In this document: positions 61,880-64,000 of the stretch, in pieces
Layout of the letters: every line of letters begins with the position of its first letter
Numbering within the stretch: the first letter of the stretch is position 1
DNA from: Glutinoglossum americanum
Taxonomy: Eukaryota > Ascomycota > Geoglossomycetes > Geoglossales > Geoglossaceae
Direction of reading: 5' to 3'
NCBI GenBank assembly: GCA_020080175.1
Contig: JAGHQL010000123.1
Coordinates: forward strand, 1 to 64,000
DNA: 64,000 nucleotides
Translations under genes and position numbers: made by a program
Notes under the pieces: model-generated
The model's input: only the letters and a program-made list of their open reading frames with translations
Told to the model about the DNA's origin: nothing
The model's database searches: none

Positions 61880-63245
61880 TCATGCAGAGATGTCAGGATA
61901 ACCCAACATGTCAACCTCCTGCCACTCCTTGCTCTCTCCATATGCCTTATGGATTGGATCCAATAATTGATTGAACGCGTCAGCAATAGCCATATTCAAC
62001 GCAAAATGAGAGAGCTCATTCTCGGCAAGATCCTGCTCGATCTCTTTGTAAGACTTGTAGTGTTTATACCCGCGTCCATTTCCCCCTCCTGTCTCAACAG
62101 TGAAGACTGTGCCTTCCGGAGCATCCCTACTACAGAATGGCTGCTGATCGGGCAGAGCTTCTGCAGGATCCCGACCCTGTAATCTCTCAAGCCGAAGCTC
62201 GCTGATAGGGATTAAGATGTCTCTCAGAGAAGCCAAGACACCGTTTTCGGCGACGTTATTCCCCCGATCATCAGCTTCGCTAATCTTCTTGGTGACTGCA
62301 TCTGGGCTGTCGAGAATCATGATCTTGGTATTCGGGGGACTTGAGGACGACATCTTCTCGCCCAGACAGTTTGGGAGCATTGGGTTCATTATATGCGCAC
62401 GTCTCTCATACCCAAGCTGCGGAAGATATCGTTCGGCGAACGCGAAAATGCGGGCCTGCAAGCAAAATTAGCCTGTCATGAAAGAGCACGTCTTGCGGCG
62501 TGGATAAGTTTACCTGGTCTTCACCACCGAATTGGATGTCGACCCCAAGGTGTTCCTCTGCCAACGTTTGCAATCCAGGACAGAGCATTGGACTGAGGAT
62601 ATTTGGGTTATAACTCCGGTCCCAAGCGTCCCTTACAGCCTGCTGAGGTACGAGTGTACATAGCCTCCATTGATCGGAGATAAATTCTAAGTTTGTCTGA
62701 TAGGTTGATTCTTGCACAAAGCGCACCCTTGAAGAGGGAATTCCGATCGCCTCGAGGGCTGCCATTATGGTGAACTTATAGTAATGCATGCGCTGCAGCA
62801 CCTGCTCCATTGGATACTTGACGTTGTCCAGGAATGAATAGACATCGAGAAGCAATACCACAACCTATCATTCATTAGGCAAATGCGAGTGGGAATCATT
62901 AAATAAGTGGGTCATTAATCACCTCTACTCCTGCTTCCAAAAAATCCACAAACTTTAGCAATGGGACAAAGTACCCTATGTGTGCTGGCTACCATCTCAG
63001 CACCTAATCAATGTGTTTCGACTGATATCTGCCCTCACGTTTTCCTGTAGGCGATGTTGCTTCACAAAATGTTAGGTTGATATCGTTGGAACTAAACAGA
63101 TAATTCACGTACCCCAGAGACATTTCAGTGTCTTGCCTTTGGTTTCGAGGGCGGCCTTGATCAACTCCGCACCATGAACGTCTTCTGCTGGTAGTCTCCG
63201 AGTGATGAGGTTGAATCTCTCCTCTATGCTTAGTATACTAGCCAT
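61880..63245 (-). CDS. Divergent tyrosyl-tRNA-synthetase-like protein
   Basis: Class I synthetase of the eukaryotic/cytosolic TyrRS type, without a C-terminal EMAPII domain. Five exons: 63245-63113, 63059-63039, 62984-62924, 62864-62514 and 62455-61880. It starts MASILSIEERFNLITRRL; an upstream in-frame Met at 63299 is possible. HIGH-type motif PTGKPHIGYF, QFGGEDQ and GEKMSSSS (about 223-227) are present, so ATP binding looks kept. Against human TyrRS, pocket residues differ: Leu43 for Tyr39, Cys167 for Tyr166 and Ala174 for Asp173. Exon 3 has five T where the reading frame needs six (near 62938-62942), so the gene is either frameshifted or misassembled. An acceptor 4 bp upstream (exon from 62988) restores frame (381 aa) but replaces the HIGH motif. 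This looks like a paralogue, not the housekeeping enzyme. Confidence 0.75.
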
Positions 63246-63816
63246 TATTTGGGGTAGAGATAATTTGAGAGAAGGATAGAATTCTGGATTCCAATCCAAT
63301 GGTTTTATGCGGACATAGCAGCAATGGTAGCAGCTATATAACTAACGTTTACGAGGCAAAGTCTGTCAAGCTAAGGTCTGTACTACCCACACCTGCTTTC
63401 GCTCCTGAGGAGTAGCATGTTGGCTGATTGTTACATCCGCACCCCTCCAGGTTAGACGCCCTGCGTTTGCCCTATTGAGGTCATACTCTAATTCTCATGA
63501 GCCAATTACGCCCCATGCAAAGGTTGCCAAATTGCCTCTGGTAGTCAAGACGGCAGAGGGAATGGGCCGAAGGTAACACGGGTTTTCACCAATAATCTAC
63601 CTTTTGGTCTAAGATATGAGAGCCCACGCAGACAAAAATTTGTTACCAGCCTTGCCCTCTGATACCGGTCCTGCAGGTAATCTACACACCAGGCACGGGC
63701 CAAGTCAGCCATCCCGCGCAATAAGAGAAAATTGCCATTGTGCATATATTACTGCATGTCATCTAGCCTCCCCCGTTAGCATCTGGACTGCACAAACCGA
63801 ACTTAGCACGCACGGC
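63246..63816. other. Divergent spacer, TyrRS-like gene / P450-like gene
   Basis: About 570 bp with no gene recognised; presumably the promoters of the two flanking divergent genes. Confidence 0.5.
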
Positions 63817-64000
63817 ATGCCTGCCAATATCAATATCGATACGTCTTTTATCTTGCTAGCACTCTCCATCACCATTCTCACACTCACACTTATCCAAGCA
63901 TATGAGCTCTGGGCGACATACTCTCTAGGAACTAGGGCTAAGAGGAGAGAAGCCAAGTTGCCGCCGCGTGGCCCAATATCTAAGAATTCGTTCAACGAAA
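63817..64000 (+). CDS. N-terminus of a membrane-anchored protein, possibly a cytochrome P450 (partial)
   Basis: An open frame from ATG 63817 runs off the window after 61 codons. It begins MPANINIDTSFILLALSITI, a single hydrophobic anchor (about 9-28), then YELWATYSLGTRAKRREAKL and a Pro-rich hinge (LPPRGPISK). Anchor, basic linker and Pro-rich segment is the usual start of microsomal fungal P450s. The heme-binding part lies outside the window, so the family is inference; other anchored oxidoreductases would fit too. Confidence 0.45.
   Translation, partial: MPANINIDTSFILLALSITILTLTLIQAYELWATYSLGTRAKRREAKLPPRGPISKNSFNE

Overview
The window looks like nuclear DNA of a filamentous ascomycete (Pezizomycotina). 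Genes are compact, with many short GT-AG introns (about 37-196 bp) and CTNAC-like branch points. The repertoire is typical of that group: a Zn2Cys6 regulator, NIMA kinase, SEA-complex subunit Mtc5, Pmp20-type peroxiredoxin and a Rax1-like RGS protein. I cannot place it to class. Position 1 starts in a poly-A run, which may be a scaffold end. Exon joins were made by eye from splice sites, reading phase and family similarity.

Layout: 1-3131 is low-complexity DNA plus a Pho85-type cyclin gene (-). A 4.5 kb stretch without a recognisable gene follows, then a nine-exon Zn2Cys6 regulator (-) divergent from TRM44 (+). From 13.5 to 40.2 kb lies a dense housekeeping block: class 3 lipase, FUM1, SMC5, nimA (-)/UBP6 (+), an 84-aa membrane protein (-), MTC5 (-)/UBC13 (+), a Cys-rich orphan, and RPL24. 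From 40.2 to 45.8 kb the DNA is accessory, with a 240-bp LTR-like relic and an orphan membrane protein. From 45.8 to 53.5 kb there is a peroxisomal peroxiredoxin, then POP1 (-)/RAX1 (+).

The right end (54-64 kb) is different. It holds a damaged PLP-dependent decarboxylase, an M20 amidohydrolase, a 2-oxoglutarate/Fe(II) oxygenase, a divergent tyrosyl-tRNA-synthetase-like gene, and what looks like the membrane anchor of a cytochrome P450 running off the edge, separated by long gene-poor spacers with a MITE. This has the look of a specialised-metabolism locus. In the synthetase paralogue, residues that recognise the tyrosine side chain are replaced while the ATP-binding signatures are kept. That is the most interesting signal here.
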